Positions 38,484-38,518 of a stretch of 38,518 nucleotides of DNA are shown here, piece after piece. The translations under genes were made by a program, and so were the position numbers. The notes under the pieces are model-generated. The model did no database searches and had not been told where the DNA came from. It worked only from the letters and a program-made list of their open reading frames with translations. Position 1 is the stretch's first letter; each line of letters opens with the position of its first letter. The stretch comes from Planctomycetota bacterium (GTDB taxonomy: Bacteria; Planctomycetota; Planctomycetia; Pirellulales; PALSA-1355). The DNA is taken from positions 1-38,518 of the forward strand of contig QQVE01000025.1 of the NCBI GenBank assembly GCA_003389325.1, written 5' to 3'.

Positions 38484-38518
38484 ATGTCGAGTATACCAGT
38501 TTTTGTAGGTCTGGATTA
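38484..38518 (+). CDS. IS110-family transposase, N-terminal fragment cut by window edge
   Basis: The eleven complete codons read MSSIPVFVGLD, matching the VGxD start of IS110 DEDD recombinases. The sequence differs from the left-edge copy (MKYVGVDLH), so two different IS110 members flank the window. GGAG lies 9 bases before the ATG. The rest is outside the window, so integrity is unknown. Confidence 0.55.
   Translation, partial: MSSIPVFVGLD

Overview
The window looks like a chromosomal segment of a GC-rich planctomycete, most likely from the Pirellula/Rhodopirellula side of the phylum. The evidence is the sequence itself: high-GC coding, two proteins with PEP-CTERM sorting tails, a secreted SHD1-domain protein, an ECF-type sigma factor, twin-arginine secreted proteins with a pseudopilin-like C-terminus, a 23S-5S rRNA unit with no 16S gene next to it, and intergenic palindromes of the 'TAGCCCGAAGCG' kind. 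I recall these palindromes from planctomycete genomes, where they are often mistranslated as TSPKRKRG. No species can be named from the sequence alone.

Layout. 1-29 (minus) and 38484-38518 (plus) are the first codons of two different IS110-family transposases running off the window edges. Between them lie: purC (283-1170); a secreted beta-sandwich-like repeat protein (1331-2986, minus); KDPG aldolase eda (3225-3872, minus); a small SHOCT-like membrane protein (4201-4464); clpX (4748-6037) with a clear terminator; a copper block (6346-12623) with a Cu-type P1B ATPase converging on a TolC-lipoprotein/multicopper-oxidase operon, plus two overlapping small exported proteins transcribed divergently from that operon; an SHD1 protein (12899-14020, minus); a class I aminotransferase (14135-15250, minus); an ECF sigma factor followed by a degenerate phosphohexomutase-like protein (15477-17406, minus); a 7Fe-type ferredoxin; an HNH nuclease; a small zinc-ribbon-like protein; a membrane-anchored thermonuclease; a VOC protein; an isopropylmalate dehydrogenase-type enzyme; an SDR; two PEP-CTERM proteins (23571-25782), the second an endonuclease/exonuclease/phosphatase-fold enzyme; an orphan (25847-26602, minus); a 45-residue desulforedoxin-like protein; two tandem paralogous Tat-exported proteins (27158-30198); 5S and 23S rRNA (30423-33592, minus); an iscS-erpA pair (34389-36084, minus); a small membrane protein; and serA (36647-38269).

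How parts work together. The copper block joins inner-membrane Cu(I) export (P1B ATPase) with a periplasmic oxidase and an outer-membrane channel lipoprotein. iscS and the A-type carrier form an Fe-S assembly pair. The sigma factor and the degenerate mutase probably share a transcript. Most other genes are single-gene housekeeping units.

The less ordinary content is in the gaps. There are two families of palindromic intergenic elements (A and B) that share a TAGCCCG...GCGA-GG core. A B-element/gene/B-element/gene/B-element array surrounds the duplicated Tat proteins. A 32-bp-spaced direct repeat lies in the divergent copper-region promoter. RNA hairpins take in the ribosome-binding sites of both IS110 transposases. 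The most notable protein is the phosphohexomutase relative that appears to have lost its catalytic and metal-binding motifs. I found no defence system, CRISPR array or phage, and no single clear undescribed system.
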